From positions 23,021-62,297 of the forward strand of contig CAJOFT010000005.1 of the NCBI GenBank assembly GCA_905234025.1: DNA of 39,277 nt. Direction: 5' to 3'. The notes beneath the pieces are model-generated. The model was not told the origin of the DNA, searched no databases, and saw only the letters and a list, made by a program, of their open reading frames with translations. Shown piece by piece: positions 9,165 to 18,587 of this stretch (within the stretch, counting starts at the first letter, position 1; every line of letters starts with the position of its first letter). The translations under genes and the position numbers were made by a program. This DNA comes from Paludibacteraceae bacterium (lineage in GTDB: Bacteria; Bacteroidota; Bacteroidia; Bacteroidales; Paludibacteraceae).

Positions 9165-10582
9165 AAAAGTACGCCTTATATATATTGCTTGTATCTGTTT
9201 TGTTCGGCTGCACGCCTCATAATGAGCCTGAAAACAAGAGCGGAAGCGACTCCTCCTCCGACTCCGCTTCCTCACACCGCGACTTGGCTTATCTCTTTGA
9301 TATAGAGGCTGTTCCGCAAATCAAACTCACGCTGACGGAACAGGACTGGAACACCTACCTTTCCAATTTCGACAAATGGGAAGACAACAGCCTTTATGTG
9401 CCTGCTGCTTTTGAGTTCACCAAGGATGGCACCACATATACCCGCGATAGTGTCGGCTTGCGTCCGCGTGGCAATACAACCCGCAAACGTCCCGAATCAT
9501 CGTCCGGACAGAAGCATCAGAACGGCGCACAGTTCCACCGTGCACATTTTGGCATACGTTTCACGAAGTACGACAGCGGAGAGCGCTTCTTTGGCATGGA
9601 CCGCCTTATTCTCAAATGGAATGCCTCAGACCCGTCTTATATCCGCGAAGTCTTCTGCTACGACCTCTTCCGCCGCTTCGGCGTATGGTCGGCACCGCTG
9701 GCTTCTTTCTGCCGCCTGACCATATATATACAAGGCGATTCCAAACCCGTGTATATGGGCGTCTATTCGATGATAGAGAATCCCCGCAAGGGATGGCTGG
9801 ATGCCCTTTACCACGCGGGAAAGATCCCCGATAAGGACGGCAACTTGTGGAAAGCAGGCTATGGCGCTGACCTCAGTTCGGCTGATCAGGGCAAGATGGG
9901 CTTGCAGGACGATTATGGCAAGCGTTTCCCGTATAACCTGAAGACCAACAAACAGCAACTGGCTGCGGCAAAGACGGAGTTGTGCGATTTCATCAACGGC
10001 ATGACACCGCTCAAATCCGGCAGCGCGGAGTTGCAGACGTGGTTGGAGCAGCATATGGACGTCGATTTGTTTCTGCGCGCATACGCGGTTAATGTCATGG
10101 TCGGTATGTGGGACGATTACTGGAAGAACATGAATAACTACTACTTCTATTTTGACAGCCAGCATCGTTTCTACTTCATTCCCTTTGATTATGACAACAC
10201 GCTTGGCACGGCGCAGGACAACTACGGCAACCCGGGCACGGACAATATGCTTTATTGGGGAAGCCTAGAGGGTGACCGTATTCTCATGCGCAAGGTGATG
10301 TCCATCAGTGCCTTCAAGGAGAAATACAAATCCTACATCAAGCAGCTTGCCGCTTCGTCCGACCTTATGGAACCGGCTGCGGCTGCCGCGCGGGTGCAGC
10401 ATATGCAGAGCCTCATCCGCGATTACATCGTCAATGACACCGGAGAGGACGGAACAATCGAAGACCGCCCTGCCTATTGGAGTTCGTGCCCGAACTACCG
10501 TCTGCTGACAGGTAGTGCAGGCAACGGCAAAAATGCCCAATCGAACTTCTTCAAAACAAAAGCGGCGGCAATAAACTGGTAA
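9161..10582 (+). CDS. CotH kinase family lipoprotein
   Basis: 473 aa. The N-terminus (MKKYALYILLVSVLFGCTP) has a lipobox with Cys17, followed by a Ser/Asp-rich linker, so it is a surface or outer-membrane lipoprotein. The CotH fold is indicated by GLRPRGNTTRKRP, RFFGMDRLILKWNASDPSYIRE split as RFFGMDRLIL and NASDPSYIRE, VYMGVYSMIENP, and the metal-binding FYFIPFDYDNTLGT. CotH proteins are atypical protein kinases in spore formers; in Bacteroidetes they are common secreted proteins, often near polysaccharide genes, with unknown targets. Start overlaps birA (ATGA); rfbB follows after 20 nt. Confidence 0.88.
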   Translation: MKKYALYILLVSVLFGCTPHNEPENKSGSDSSSDSASSHRDLAYLFDIEAVPQIKLTLTEQDWNTYLSNFDKWEDNSLYVPAAFEFTKDGTTYTRDSVGLRPRGNTTRKRPESSSGQKHQNGAQFHRAHFGIRFTKYDSGERFFGMDRLILKWNASDPSYIREVFCYDLFRRFGVWSAPLASFCRLTIYIQGDSKPVYMGVYSMIENPRKGWLDALYHAGKIPDKDGNLWKAGYGADLSSADQGKMGLQDDYGKRFPYNLKTNKQQLAAAKTELCDFINGMTPLKSGSAELQTWLEQHMDVDLFLRAYAVNVMVGMWDDYWKNMNNYYFYFDSQHRFYFIPFDYDNTLGTAQDNYGNPGTDNMLYWGSLEGDRILMRKVMSISAFKEKYKSYIKQLAASSDLMEPAAAAARVQHMQSLIRDYIVNDTGEDGTIEDRPAYWSSCPNYRLLTGSAGNGKNAQSNFFKTKAAAINW

Positions 10583-10602
10583 TAATACAAAAAACGGAAT
10601 AT

Positions 10603-11736
10603 ATGCAATCAATCATCATCACCGGCGGAGCCGGATTCATCGGAAGTCACGTAGTACGGCTGTTTGTGAACAAGTACCCCGACTACCGCATTATCAACGT
10701 CGATAAACTCACTTACGCAGGCAATCTGGCGAACCTGAAGGACATTGAGGACAAGCCCAATTACCGCTTTGTCAAGGCGGATATCTGTGACTTTGATGCC
10801 ATCTATGCACTCATGCAGGAAGAGCACGTCACAGGTGTGATACACTTGGCGGCGGAGAGCCATGTGGACCGTTCCATCAAGGATCCGTTCACATTTGCGC
10901 GTACCAACGTACTGGGCACGCTCAGCATGCTCCAAGCCGCCAAACTGTATTGGGAGAGCCTGCCCGAAAAGTTCGAAGGTAAACGCTTCTACCATATCTC
11001 CACCGATGAGGTCTATGGTGCACTCAAACTCACACATCCCGAAGGACTGGAGTCTCCTTTTACCACCACGGCTTCTTCCGCGGAGCACCATTATGCCTAC
11101 GGTGAGGATTTCTTTGAGGAAACCACGAAGTACAACCCGCACAGCCCGTATAGTGCTTCCAAAGCCTCTTCTGACCACTTTGTACGTGCATTCCATGACA
11201 CGTATGGCATGCCGACTATTGTCACGAACTGCTCCAACAACTACGGTCCTTACCAGTTCCCTGAGAAACTTATTCCGCTCTTTATCAACAACATCCGTCA
11301 CCGCAAGCCTTTGCCTGTCTATGGCAAGGGAGAGAACGTCCGTGACTGGCTTTTTGTAGAGGATCATGCACGTGCGATTGACCTGATTTTCCACAAAGGC
11401 AAGGTCGCGGAAACGTACAATATCGGCGGTTTCAACGAGTGGAAGAACATTGACATCATCAAGGTCGTTATCAAGACGGTGGACCGCTTGCTCGGACGCA
11501 AGGAAGGTGAGGACATAGATCTGATTACTTTTGTTACCGACCGTGCGGGACACGACATGCGTTATGCCATTGACAGCCGCAAACTGAAGGATGAATTGGG
11601 TTGGGAACCGAGTTTGCAGTTTGAGGAAGGCATTGAGCGCACAGTCCGGTGGTATTTGGACAATCAGCCGTGGTTGGACAACATCACCTCCGGCGAATAC
11701 GAAAAGTACTACGAATCCATGTACTCCAACAGATAA
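10603..11736 (+). CDS. rfbB: dTDP-glucose 4,6-dehydratase
   Basis: 377 aa extended SDR enzyme that makes dTDP-4-keto-6-deoxyglucose for L-rhamnose and related surface sugars. The NAD-binding loop TGGAGFIGSH is at residues 7-16. The catalytic Tyr-x3-Lys pair is Y183/K187 in SPYSASKASSDHF. HLAAESHVDRSI and TNCSNNYGPYQFPEKLIPL are strongly typical of RfbB. Bacteroidetes versions carry an insert around residues 140-175, which is present here. The other rhamnose genes (rfbA, rfbC, rfbD) are not in the window. It is last in its run and is followed directly by a terminator. Confidence 0.96.
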   Translation: MQSIIITGGAGFIGSHVVRLFVNKYPDYRIINVDKLTYAGNLANLKDIEDKPNYRFVKADICDFDAIYALMQEEHVTGVIHLAAESHVDRSIKDPFTFARTNVLGTLSMLQAAKLYWESLPEKFEGKRFYHISTDEVYGALKLTHPEGLESPFTTTASSAEHHYAYGEDFFEETTKYNPHSPYSASKASSDHFVRAFHDTYGMPTIVTNCSNNYGPYQFPEKLIPLFINNIRHRKPLPVYGKGENVRDWLFVEDHARAIDLIFHKGKVAETYNIGGFNEWKNIDIIKVVIKTVDRLLGRKEGEDIDLITFVTDRAGHDMRYAIDSRKLKDELGWEPSLQFEEGIERTVRWYLDNQPWLDNITSGEYEKYYESMYSNR

Positions 11737-11762
11737 AAAAGTGCGGGCAACCGCACTTTTTT
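11735..11762 (+). terminator. rho-independent terminator of the rfbB run
   Basis: GTGCGG (11741-11746), loop GCAA, CCGCAC (11751-11756), flanked by an A-run and a T-run so the stem extends by A-T pairs. It starts within the rfbB stop codon, and may work in both directions. Confidence 0.9.
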
Positions 11763-11864
11763 ATCTCCAAACCTCAAACTTGAAATTTGAAATAATCGTT
11801 CCCTTTGGATAAGAAATTTTAAATCTTAAATCTTAAATTTGAAATATAAATTTACCCTGCTTTT

Positions 11865-11985
11865 CCCAAAGGTCGCCCAAAGGTCACCCAAAGGTCGACC
11901 ATAAGTCAGCCAAAATTTTCCCAAAGGTGACTCAAAAGTGAAAGGGGACTTGAAGGGACTTTACAAGGACTTTGTACGGGCTTCA
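11865..11985. repeat. degenerate array with 11-nt period
   Basis: The 380-base gap after rfbB has no gene. From 11865 it reads as consecutive 11-mers: CCCAAAGGTCG, then CCCAAAGGTCA, then CCCAAAGGTCG again, then increasingly diverged copies, passing into AAGGGGACTTG and AAGGGACTTTA type units up to about 11985. The period stays 11 while the letters drift. A second array with the same period but different letters lies at 30794-30903. Both stand just upstream of the same promoter module. Confidence 0.6.
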
Positions 11986-12040
11986 TATATCATGGTACAC
12001 CGGTATATAACCCCAAAAGTGCAGCAAAACACCACTTTTA

Positions 12041-12072
12041 TTTGCACAATCCCCAAATAAGTATTACCTTTG
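12041..12072 (+). promoter_or_regulatory. Bacteroidetes promoter of the frameshifted lipoprotein gene
   Basis: TTTG (12041-12044), 20-nt spacer, TACCTTTG (12065-12072), then GCCGCG. The block 12026-12077 closely matches 30912-30963 in front of the OPT transporter, including AAAACACCAC and TTTGCACAAT. Confidence 0.85.
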
Positions 12073-12117
12073 CCGCGTCAAACCGATAATTTGTCAAACC
12101 TTTAAAATTGTATAATT

Positions 12118-12947
12118 ATGAAGAAAAATTTTATTTATGCCGCAATGGCATTGGCACTTGCTTCCGCAGTATAGTATGCAGTTGCTCTAAAAAAGATTCC
12201 GAGCCGGAACCTGAACCGACACCGAAACCTGAATCTATGGTGGAGCCTCAATTGGCGATTATCAAACTGAGTCAGGAAATGCAGAATCACGTCTTTGCTA
12301 CTCCTGTTGTTGATTCGGCTATCGTGGATAGTAAAACCAATCTGACGACTTTATTTTATGGCGATGGATTGGTATTGACTAATCCCAACGAAAAGAACAC
12401 GGCTTTGGCGAAGTTCGCACAATCGGAATTGAAAATTGTCGGAACGAATCCCTATTTGCTTTTAAGCGGAGGATATGCTATTATTGATTGGAAATGGTGG
12501 CAGTTCCATCCGTTGTCAGGTGAATTCAGAGCCCCGCGGTTTTATAACAGTCATTTAAGAATGGCCTATAGTACGAACAGCGGTTTGAATAATGGCGCAA
12601 TTGCAAACGAAGAATATTATCTGCTGAACTCTGATTGGAAAGACGTAAGTGATTTGACCGCCACTTGGAAATTCCCGGAAGGAGAACATTTGAACATTCC
12701 CGAAATTCGTTATATAGATTGTGCCAAGTTGGAAGAATACGGCAAATATACCCATAGTGTCAAGGAAATATTGCGCAAATATAATCTGGAAGATTTGCAT
12801 GGACTATATGTTTTATTTTCCGGGGATGCAGAAAAAGGGAAAGCTTGTGTTGCAGAATGTAATGCTATGCAATCCGCCTATGTGGAGACATTGAAAGAGA
12901 TGATTGACAATAACGATTTGGACAAATGGACGCGATTGAGAGATTGA
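12118..12947 (+). pseudogene. lipoprotein of unknown function, signal peptide frameshifted
   Basis: An ATG at 12118 begins a good lipoprotein signal (MKKNFIYAAMALALASAV) but hits TAG at 12172. The rest of the protein, CSCSKKDSEPEPEP onward, continues to 12947 in another frame. Removing two bases (TA) from the 12169-12176 stretch GTATAGTA would join signal and body as ...SAVVCSCSKK, a perfect lipobox. So the gene looks disrupted by a 2-nt insertion, or there is a read or assembly error. The body, about 255 aa, has a Pro/Glu-rich linker and no domain I recognise; it contains Trp-rich stretches (IIDWKWWQFHP). A TTG-initiated frame from 12108 exists but would lack a signal. A promoter and a terminator flank it, which argues for a recent lesion. 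Confidence 0.7.
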
Positions 12948-12978
12948 TGCTAAAATAGTCAATAGTCCAATGGTCAAT

Positions 12979-13008
12979 AAAAAAATGCGGTTGCCCGCAT
13001 TTTTTTAT
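12979..13008. terminator. bidirectional terminator between convergent genes
   Basis: ATGCGG (12985-12990), loop TTGC, CCGCAT (12995-13000), with an A-run on the left and a T-run on the right, so it can stop transcripts from both sides. Its right end overlaps the last codons of the amylase gene on the minus strand. Confidence 0.85.
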
Positions 13009-14867
13009 TGTAATTTGCTTCCCAACACATTGTATACATCCCCGTCATGGATAATCAGCAGGTGACCGTTCCGGAGAATTTTACGGTTGGAAGATTCCCT
13101 GTTTTCGGTTTCATTTGTGTCGATTTGCTCGGAGCCTGAAGAAACTGTTACGCCGTTGTCCCGCACGGTGATATAATAGTCGCCGGTTTTGGTGAGATCA
13201 AGCAGTTGGCGCTTGTCACCAGACTTGCCTTCACCGACATTGTTGTGGAAAATGAGGTGCATATTCATCTCGTTTTCACCTTTGGAGACGGTATAGTCAT
13301 AAACCTTGTAGGTCGTTCCGCCCATGGTAACGGTCGGAGGTGATGTCACTCCGGGCCATTTGCCGAAGTACTCGTAGTCTCCCCACGCGTACAGGTCGAA
13401 AGTGGACCAGCTCGTCTGGTTGTCCACATAGAGATGACAGGTGTTGAAATCGCTCCTGTTGGAATAAACATGATAACCTTTGGATTCCAGATGGATAGTC
13501 GGCGAAGCTGACAATGTCGTGCTTGTCGTGGTATGACCTGACCGGATGGTCTGGCTGTCAAGAAGGCGTGTATAGTCCCCTGCCGTTACGCCGGAAAGGG
13601 TCACATCTACCGCAGACGTGCCGAGATTCAGCACCACGAGAACGATATTGTCACCCTTGGATTTCTCGTACGCAAAGACGGAACTGTTACCGGTAGCGAT
13701 GAGTCTGGCATTTGCCCGCTCTGCCGCTGTTCCGTCAGCAAGTGCCGGCAGGGTGTGCTTCATTGCCACAAGTACGCGGATTGTATTTGCAATCTTCGTG
13801 TTGACGTTGTTCCAGTCAATGTCATTGCGGTTGAAGTAATTGAGAATCTTTGTCTGCCCGATCTCCTGACCATTATAGAGCAGTGGCATTCCGCAGAAGG
13901 TGAAATACATTACGGTGAGAGGGGCGACATTACCGCCGCATTTGGTCATGTAATTGCTGCTGAAGTTGTTGCCTATGTCATCGTGGTTCGTCAGAAAAGA
14001 CATCCTGCTCATGCCACTGTATTTCTGCTCAAGGGTGTTAATCATTGCATTGGCGGCATTGGTGAGTGCTGTGACTGATGTGCCCGTTCCGACGGACTTG
14101 ATGGCTTCGGCAAATCCCCACGCATAATCATAGCGGAAACCGGTCTCATAATGGTTTTCCTGGACATCGGAGGAAGTGAAATCCGCTTCTGCGAGGAACT
14201 CCACCCTTTTGTTGCGGGTGTTATCCTGCAAGGCGGCAATAGCCGTAGTCCAGAACGCCGCTCCGATAAATGTCGAGGAAACATAATCGCAGCGGAATCC
14301 GTCAACGTCTGCCTCCTCCACCCAGTACCGCATAGCCTCGATCATGGCATCATTGAGTCCCGAGCCTCCTTTGTAGTTGAGCTGATAGACATCGCCATAG
14401 TTGTTGGGGTGCTGGATGACGTTGTTCACACGATAATAGTACTCGGGGTGCGAAACCGTCCAGGGATGATCCAGAGAGGTGTGGTTCGGAACCCAGTCCA
14501 GCCACACGCTCATTCCCAGTCCGTGCGCCGTGTTAACGAACGACTTGAAGTCAGCAAGCGTGCCGTGTGCCGGATTGACTGCCTGGAAGTCCCGTACGGC
14601 ATAAGGGCTTCCCAAATCGCCGATTTTGCCCTCAATGCCACGCGGAAAAATGGGCATAAGCCAAATAATGTCTATGCCTAAATTCCGTAATTCGGACAAG
14701 CGCTGCTCGGCGGCAGCGAAAGTCCCCTTGGGGGTAAAGTCATATACGTTGAGCTCGTATATGACGCGGTTGTTGTCGGAAAGCGGAGTGGTGTTACTCG
14801 CATTGATAGCACCGGACACTTGCGCTGCAATCAGCAGCAAGGTCAATAAAAACTTTGTATATCTCAT
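13005..14867 (-). CDS. secreted alpha-amylase family GH13 with CBM26-like module and C-terminal sorting-like tail
   Basis: 620 aa with a signal peptide (first ~20 residues). The GH13 barrel shows all conserved regions: DWVPNH (124-129), GFRCD with nucleophile D194, LAEAD with acid/base E227, and TNHDD with the transition-state aspartate near 296. Residues 480-560 (LYVDNQTSW...LYAWGDYEYFGKWPG) resemble a starch-binding CBM26-type module. The last 30 residues (RKILRNGHLLIIHDGDVYNV, then LGSKLQ) look like the short C-terminal tails used by the type IX secretion system. It probably degrades starch or glycogen outside the cell. A GH97-like remnant occupies its leader, and a DUF6377 regulator is divergent; together they look like a reduced starch locus without susC/susD. 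Confidence 0.92.
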   Translation of the reverse strand: MRYTKFLLTLLLIAAQVSGAINASNTTPLSDNNRVIYELNVYDFTPKGTFAAAEQRLSELRNLGIDIIWLMPIFPRGIEGKIGDLGSPYAVRDFQAVNPAHGTLADFKSFVNTAHGLGMSVWLDWVPNHTSLDHPWTVSHPEYYYRVNNVIQHPNNYGDVYQLNYKGGSGLNDAMIEAMRYWVEEADVDGFRCDYVSSTFIGAAFWTTAIAALQDNTRNKRVEFLAEADFTSSDVQENHYETGFRYDYAWGFAEAIKSVGTGTSVTALTNAANAMINTLEQKYSGMSRMSFLTNHDDIGNNFSSNYMTKCGGNVAPLTVMYFTFCGMPLLYNGQEIGQTKILNYFNRNDIDWNNVNTKIANTIRVLVAMKHTLPALADGTAAERANARLIATGNSSVFAYEKSKGDNIVLVVLNLGTSAVDVTLSGVTAGDYTRLLDSQTIRSGHTTTSTTLSASPTIHLESKGYHVYSNRSDFNTCHLYVDNQTSWSTFDLYAWGDYEYFGKWPGVTSPPTVTMGGTTYKVYDYTVSKGENEMNMHLIFHNNVGEGKSGDKRQLLDLTKTGDYYITVRDNGVTVSSGSEQIDTNETENRESSNRKILRNGHLLIIHDGDVYNVLGSKLQ

Positions 14868-14869
14868 AA

Positions 14870-15181
14870 TAGTGTTTTGTTCTCGTTTCGGTAATCACAA
14901 AAAATGAAACGCTCTTCGTCCTGTGTCGTCTTCCGTAGGTCCGAGTCAAAACAACCTTTCTGTTCCGGTAGTTGCAAACCGCATGAAACGGTTCTGCAAA
15001 TACCAATCCCAGACCAAACCATTCGAGCATCGTAGCACCATCTTGCGGCACACCGTACTCGGGGAATGCTACTTTCCGACATACGCAAACAAAATCGAAG
15101 AGAACCATCCGGAGACAGGTTTTGCTGCCGATTGCAAGATAATAACAGCAGTACAGACACTAAGACGAAGAGGCGTTTCAT
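14870..15181 (-). pseudogene. remnant of a GH97-like (SusB-type) gene start
   Basis: Reading leftward from 15181 gives a lipoprotein signal (MKRLFVLVSVLLLLSC) and then NLSPDGSLRFCLRMSESSIP, like the N-terminus of GH97 alpha-glucosidases. The frame breaks at a run of four C (minus strand, 15060-15063). With one C fewer, translation continues as EYGVPQDGATMLEWFGLGLV, which again fits a GH97 beginning. After about 35 more residues no family resemblance remains, and the amylase starts at 14867. So about 70-80 residues of a roughly 650-residue enzyme survive, with a frameshift. Its promoter is intact and now most likely drives the amylase. GH97 identity is from motif memory and moderate. Confidence 0.5.
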
Positions 15182-15201
15182 AACATCTGCAATTTGGTGC
15201 G

Positions 15202-15233
15202 CAAAATTACTTTATCCCGCGCACATGTGCAAA
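15202..15233 (-). promoter_or_regulatory. minus-strand promoter for the GH97 remnant/amylase
   Basis: On the minus strand TTTG (15230-15233), 20-nt spacer, TAATTTTG (15202-15209). It makes the leader of the amylase about 330 nt long. Confidence 0.8.
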
Positions 15234-15267
15234 AAATATTAAAAAAATCAAGAAAAATAATATTAAA

Positions 15268-15299
15268 TTTGGCTACGTAAAATAGTTTTTGTACCTTTG
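15268..15299 (+). promoter_or_regulatory. promoter of the DUF6377 regulator
   Basis: TTTG (15268-15271), 20-nt spacer, TACCTTTG (15292-15299). Divergent from the amylase promoter, with about 35 bp between the two -33 elements. Confidence 0.85.
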
Positions 15300-15319
15300 C
15301 GAAAAATTTGTGCAGGCTT

Positions 15320-16921
15320 ATGAAACGAATAGTGCTTTTTACCCTTCTCTCCTTCTGTATACTAGATGGCGTATTTGCGTCTGAATACAATATAAAAGAA
15401 GAAATTGAGCGTTTGGACAACGCCATCGGAATGCGCCCTTATTATGAGAGGGCAAAGCGTATGAAAATTGATAGTCTGAAAGCCCATGTTTTCACCTCTG
15501 ACAATCCCTATCAGGATTACAAAAATATCTATGAAGAATATAGATCGTATAACTACGATACGGCGCTTGTTTTTGCACAAAAAATGCAGGAAGAGGCAAT
15601 CCGTTTAGGGGATGAAAATTATCAAATCGAATCAGCTGTTGCCAATGCATTTGTATATATGTCCGGCGGGTTGTTCATGGAGTCATATAACATCCTTTCA
15701 TCCTTGCAGCAGCGTTATGACTCGCTGCCGGACGAGTATTATTTTACTTTTATACACTTGCTTTGGGAAATGGCGGATTATGCGGGCGCAGAAACATTTT
15801 TGCGGTATGATTCGGAGGTTACATCGTGTTTGCAACAGGTACTCTGTGATATTTCTCCGTCAGATTCTGCAAGGTATTGGTTCCCGCTTGCTGTCATGGA
15901 CTCGCGTCAGCATAATTACGAATCATCTGTTGTGCGCTTTCAGGAGGCGTTGCTGGACAGCAGTTGTAGCGAACATGCACGTGCCGTAATGGAGAGTTCA
16001 TTGGCGTTTGCCTTGTACCAGTTAGGCAGAACGGATCAGGCGCTGCATTATTATATCAATGCCGCCATATACAACGTCCGCACGTTCACTTATGGAACCA
16101 CGGTATTGCCCATGGTGGCGGAAATCCTTTACCGGCAGGGAGAAACCGCATTGGCGGAACAATATATCCGTCTTGCCATGGAAGATGCGACATACTATCA
16201 TGCCCGTCACCGGAAAGTCGGCATATCACAACTGCTGCCTATTATCGAGGAAAAGTATAACGAGGAACTGCTAACCCAGAGTCTCATAGCTTACATACTG
16301 TTGGTCATTGTCGTTATTTTGCTCATCGGTGCAGGATTTGCCATGTGGTTCATCGTAAAACGCAGTAAGGCGATTCATGCGGCACAACATACCATCCATG
16401 ACATGAACCAGAAACTGCTTGTCGCCAACATACTCAAAGAAGATATGCTTAGCCGGATATTCGTGTTCATTTCGCATTACCTTAAAAGCATAGAACATTA
16501 TCAACAAGATATCAGGCAGCACGCAATCAACCGCCGCTACAATGAATTGATGACGATTCCCCGTAACGTGGATGCGCACATGCAACGCGCAAACCTCGAA
16601 CGTAAAATGGATGAAATGCTGCTGGATATATATCCGTCATTTGTGCAAGACTTCAATGCGCTGTTGCGCAAAGGTGAGCAGTATGTAATCAAGCCCGATG
16701 AATTGTTAAACACCCAGATGCGTATATTTGCCCTGATACGTCTTGGGGTCGTGCACAATGAATTGATTGCCGAAATACTCGATTGCAGCGTCAACACGGT
16801 ATATACTTACAAGACACGCACCATTGCCCGCTCCGACCTCAACGCAGACGAATTCCATGAGGCACTGATGCGTATTCCGTCCTTCTCTTCGCTCCCGCAG
16901 GCAACGGTTTCTGCCGGATAA
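15320..16921 (+). CDS. DUF6377-type membrane regulator with TPR-like sensor
   Basis: 533 aa from the ATG at 15320, which gives a clean signal peptide ([20 protein letters not shown]). Residues ~25-320 are helical and TPR-like. One membrane segment follows ([20 protein letters not shown]), then a coiled linker and a C-terminal domain with [20 protein letters not shown], a LuxR/sigma-like helix-turn-helix. This is the DUF6377 plan of Bacteroidetes: periplasmic TPR sensor, membrane helix and cytoplasmic DNA-binding end, comparable to SusR-like control of carbohydrate genes. It is divergent from the amylase, so it probably regulates it. The ligand is not known. Confidence 0.85.
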   Translation: MKRIVLFTLLSFCILDGVFASEYNIKEEIERLDNAIGMRPYYERAKRMKIDSLKAHVFTSDNPYQDYKNIYEEYRSYNYDTALVFAQKMQEEAIRLGDENYQIESAVANAFVYMSGGLFMESYNILSSLQQRYDSLPDEYYFTFIHLLWEMADYAGAETFLRYDSEVTSCLQQVLCDISPSDSARYWFPLAVMDSRQHNYESSVVRFQEALLDSSCSEHARAVMESSLAFALYQLGRTDQALHYYINAAIYNVRTFTYGTTVLPMVAEILYRQGETALAEQYIRLAMEDATYYHARHRKVGISQLLPIIEEKYNEELLTQSLIAYILLVIVVILLIGAGFAMWFIVKRSKAIHAAQHTIHDMNQKLLVANILKEDMLSRIFVFISHYLKSIEHYQQDIRQHAINRRYNELMTIPRNVDAHMQRANLERKMDEMLLDIYPSFVQDFNALLRKGEQYVIKPDELLNTQMRIFALIRLGVVHNELIAEILDCSVNTVYTYKTRTIARSDLNADEFHEALMRIPSFSSLPQATVSAG

Positions 16922-16953
16922 AATAGTCTTTTTTCCTGTTTTAAGCAAATTTA

Positions 16954-16985
16954 TTTGCGTAATTGTAGAAAAAGCAGTACTTTTG
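16954..16985 (+). promoter_or_regulatory. promoter of gpmI
   Basis: TTTG (16954-16957), 20-nt spacer, TACTTTTG (16978-16985), followed by CAGCCGC. The leader to the ATG at 17040 is about 50 nt. Confidence 0.85.
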
Positions 16986-17039
16986 CAGCCGCAATGTGAA
17001 ATTGCTATGGATAGACTGATTATAAAACAATACAACCAT

Positions 17040-18587
17040 ATGAAAGCATTACTGATGATTCTCGATGGCTGGGGAATCGGTGAAAAAACAACAGCCAATG
17101 CTATTTATTCTACCAATACACCGCACTGGACGGCATTGTTGGACAAGTACCCACACTCGCAGTTGCAGGCTTCCGGCGAGAATGTTGGTCTGCCTGACGG
17201 GCAGATGGGAAACTCCGAAGTAGGGCACCTCAACATCGGCGCAGGCCGCGTCGTTTATCAGGATCTGGTTAAGATTAACCGTGCATGCAAGGACGGTTCA
17301 ATCCGTCAGAATCCGGAGATAGTTTCCGCTTTTTCAACGGCGCAGAAGTCCGGCAAGAACCTGCATATCATGGGACTGACCAGCAACGGCGGCGTACATA
17401 GTTCGCTTGACCACTTGTTCTTCCTGCTGCAAATTGCAAAAGAGTACGGTCTGGACGGCAGAACGTTTGTACACTGCTTCATGGACGGGCGCGATACGGA
17501 TCCCCATTCAGGAATCGGATTCATAGATGAACTGGAGGCGCAAATGGCAAAGACTACCGGTGAAATCGCAACAATTCAGGGACGTTTCTATGCCATGGAC
17601 CGTGACAAACGCTGGGAGCGCGTGAAGATTGCATACGACTGTCTGGTTCACGGTGAAGGTGCGCAGTTCGAGAACATGCACGAGGCGATGGAAGCATCTT
17701 ATAATGCCGATGTCACCGATGAATTCATCAAACCGATAGTACATGTGCGCAACGGTAAACCGCTGACAACCATACAAGAGGGCGATGTGGTTATTTTCTT
17801 TAATTACCGCAACGACCGCGCACGCGAGATGACTATTGTTCTGACGCAACAGGATATGCCCGAGCACGGAATGAAGACTATCCCGAACCTGAATTACTAT
17901 TGCATGACACCGTATGAGTCCACATTTACAGGATTACATATCCTTTTCCCGAAAGAAAATGTGCAGAACACCCTCGGTGAAATCGTGGCAAATGCAGGAT
18001 TGAAACAGCTCCGCATCGCCGAAACGGAGAAATTCGCCCATGTGACATTCTTCTTCTCCGGTGGTCGTGATGCGCAGTTTGAGAACGAAGACAGAATCCT
18101 TATTCCGTCGCCGAAGGTGGCAACCTACGATTTGCAGCCTGAGATGTCGGCTCCGGAGGTGGCGGCAGCACTGTGTGATGCGATGGATTCGAACAAATAT
18201 GATTGTATCATGCTCAATTTCGCCAACGGAGACATGGTCGGACATACCGGTGTTTACAACTCCATACAGCAAGCAGTTGTGACAATTGACATTTGTGTTG
18301 ACCGTGTAGTGAACTCTGCCCGCAAGAACGGCTATGAAGTAATTATTATCGCCGACCACGGTAATGCGGATAATGCGGTTAATCCGGACGGAACACCCAA
18401 TACGGCACACTCGCTGAATCCTGTCCCGTTTGTCTATATTCCCGCGGACAGCAAGGAGAAAGACGGCAAGTTCCCGTATACATGCGAGAACGGCATCCTT
18501 GCGGATGTCGCTCCCTCCATCTGTCATATACTTGGTATCGAGCAACCGGCGGAAATGACCGGTCACTGCCTCATTCACGAGGCTTAA
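17040..18587 (+). CDS. gpmI: 2,3-bisphosphoglycerate-independent phosphoglycerate mutase
   Basis: 515 aa, the family's usual length. It interconverts 3- and 2-phosphoglycerate in glycolysis. The ATG at 17040 gives [14 protein letters not shown] with metal ligand D9; longer frames upstream run into the promoter. The phosphoserine nucleophile is S59 in [20 protein letters not shown]. Further landmarks are [30 protein letters not shown], and the metal-site segment [11 protein letters not shown]. The stop abuts the stop of the convergent sirtuin gene with no base between; a strong hairpin 43 nt further on may end the transcript. Confidence 0.96.
   Translation: MKALLMILDGWGIGEKTTANAIYSTNTPHWTALLDKYPHSQLQASGENVGLPDGQMGNSEVGHLNIGAGRVVYQDLVKINRACKDGSIRQNPEIVSAFSTAQKSGKNLHIMGLTSNGGVHSSLDHLFFLLQIAKEYGLDGRTFVHCFMDGRDTDPHSGIGFIDELEAQMAKTTGEIATIQGRFYAMDRDKRWERVKIAYDCLVHGEGAQFENMHEAMEASYNADVTDEFIKPIVHVRNGKPLTTIQEGDVVIFFNYRNDRAREMTIVLTQQDMPEHGMKTIPNLNYYCMTPYESTFTGLHILFPKENVQNTLGEIVANAGLKQLRIAETEKFAHVTFFFSGGRDAQFENEDRILIPSPKVATYDLQPEMSAPEVAAALCDAMDSNKYDCIMLNFANGDMVGHTGVYNSIQQAVVTIDICVDRVVNSARKNGYEVIIIADHGNADNAVNPDGTPNTAHSLNPVPFVYIPADSKEKDGKFPYTCENGILADVAPSICHILGIEQPAEMTGHCLIHEA

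Noticed and set aside
12108-12177. TTG-initiated start for the lipoprotein at 12108
   Set aside because: It gives no signal peptide, whereas the ATG at 12118 encodes a complete one in another frame.
16983-17039. Longer N-terminus for gpmI
   Set aside because: It begins inside the -7 element; [12 protein letters not shown] at 17040 is the family start.
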